Shown in pieces: positions 7,241 through 7,744 of a DNA stretch of 7,744 nucleotides. How positions within the stretch are numbered: position 1 is the stretch's first letter; each line of letters opens with the position of its first letter. A model generated the notes under the pieces. It was not told where the DNA came from. It saw only the letters and a list, made by a program, of their open reading frames with translations, and did not search any database. Location: contig JAPOYW010000063.1 of NCBI GenBank assembly GCA_026706425.1, positions 311-8,054 on the forward strand, written 5' to 3'. Source of the DNA: Gammaproteobacteria bacterium (GTDB taxonomy: Bacteria > Pseudomonadota > Gammaproteobacteria > Pseudomonadales > Azotimanducaceae). The position numbers and the translations under genes were made by a program.

Positions 7241-7256
7241 CGGCTCCTTGGAGCCG
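7241..7256. repeat. 16-bp near-palindrome upstream of the divergent gene
   Basis: CGGCTCC-TT-GGAGCCG is a perfect 7-bp inverted repeat with a 2-nt centre, ending 25 nt before the ATG at 7282. It could be a transcription-factor operator for the divergent gene or a 5'-UTR hairpin. No convincing promoter for that gene was found nearby; TACACT at 7222-7227 is the best -10 candidate, without a good -35 box. Confidence 0.45.
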
Positions 7257-7281
7257 ATCAGCATCTGGTCTGGAGGGAACG

Positions 7282-7744
7282 ATGCAGCAAGCCCTGGACT
7301 TGCGCGAGGAGGGCGAGGAACTCTACAAGCTCGTTCGCAGTTTGGAGCCGAGCGATTGGGATCGCCCAACGCCGTTCAAGAACTGGACGGTGAACGACGT
7401 CATCGCGCACCTGCACACGACGGACCTGGTCGCGACGGTTGCCGTGGAGGATCCGGATCGGTTCCGCGCCATGGTGCGTGCTGGCGAACGCGCCATCTGG
7501 ATCGGCGGAGCGGGTGCCAATCCATCGGACATTCCCGAGGGATCGGCGCTCGGCGAGCGCTGGTACGGGTACCTGGGCGAACTATGCGACAAGCTTGCGG
7601 CGGTTGATCCGTCGATGCGCGTGCCGTGGTTCGGGCCGGACATGGGCGCCCGGATGTTCGCGACGGCGCGTCAGATGGAGACGTGGTCGACCGCCTGGCC
7701 GCTGCTGCGGCCGATCCTCGAGACGGCGCGCCGCACCGCGGTGC
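7282..7744 (+). CDS. Partial DinB / maleylpyruvate-isomerase-like (TIGR03084-like) protein
   Basis: The reading frame starts at an ATG with GGAGG 5 nt upstream and stays open for 154 codons to the window edge. The N-terminus resembles the DinB/MDMPI superfamily (TIGR03084-like): LREEGEEL near 7-14, DWDRPTPFKNWTVNDVIAHL near 25-44 with a candidate metal ligand His43, VPWFGPDM near 114-121, and ATARQMETW near 127-135. Family members are thought to bind a metal. Some actinobacterial members use mycothiol, but the substrate here is unknown. After METW I recall an HGxD-type segment with another metal His; here the sequence reads STAWPLLRP, so the ligand set may be incomplete or the end of the sequence unreliable. 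The gene is transcribed away from rpsL and is probably unrelated to translation. The family assignment is from memory of motifs and is moderate. Confidence 0.65.
   Translation, partial: MQQALDLREEGEELYKLVRSLEPSDWDRPTPFKNWTVNDVIAHLHTTDLVATVAVEDPDRFRAMVRAGERAIWIGGAGANPSDIPEGSALGERWYGYLGELCDKLAAVDPSMRVPWFGPDMGARMFATARQMETWSTAWPLLRPILETARRTAV

Noticed and set aside
7130..7393. Plus-strand ORF of 87 codons with AAGGAGGT upstream
   Set aside because: The Shine-Dalgarno sequence is 14 nt from the ATG. The product looks random, and it overlaps the better supported gene starting at 7282.

Overview
The window is a GC-rich stretch, cut at both ends, that carries the joined str and S10 ribosomal-protein gene clusters on the minus strand. 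A partial, divergently oriented gene lies at its right edge. The ribosomal proteins and EF-G follow the E. coli forms closely in length and motifs (S12 of 123 aa, S7 of 156 aa, S19 of 91 aa, L22 of 110 aa, EF-G of 700 aa). Gene order, GC content and these forms suggest a gammaproteobacterium or close relative, probably a little-studied lineage. This placement is inference by eye, not a phylogeny.

Layout in the direction of minus-strand transcription (right to left): a strong sigma70-like promoter (7031-7059) and a leader of about 80 nt, then rpsL, a 104-nt gap, rpsG, a 97-nt gap with short repeats and a hairpin, and fusA. A second strong promoter (3699-3727) follows fusA directly. It leads through a roughly 98-nt leader with a perfect hairpin into rpsJ, rplC, rplD, rplW, rplB, rpsS, rplV and the first 24 codons of rpsC. 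rplC/rplD and rplD/rplW overlap by 4 and 3 nt, and the rplB stop lies inside the ribosome binding site of rpsS, so the S10 operon is tightly coupled for translation.

Two features of the layout stand out. There is no tuf gene or visible remnant between fusA and rpsJ. The str operon is also not preceded by rpoC: upstream of its promoter lies a divergent gene that resembles the DinB/mycothiol-dependent maleylpyruvate isomerase (TIGR03084-like) superfamily and runs off the window. The divergent intergenic region (6945-7281, 337 nt) holds the rpsL promoter and leader plus two further inverted repeats.

Together the genes encode part of the 30S subunit (S12, S7, S10, S19, start of S3), part of the 50S subunit (L3, L4, L23, L2, L22) and the translocase EF-G. 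I found no new system here. The points most worth a second look are natural substitutions at or near classical antibiotic-resistance positions: S12 Arg43, L3 Cys152 (E. coli 149), L4 Arg65 (E. coli 64), and a Phe in the S10 tetracycline-region loop. A recurring GGCGTT...AACGCC inverted repeat in the non-coding gaps is also worth checking. No RNA genes, insertion sequences, CRISPR arrays or convincing intrinsic terminators were seen.
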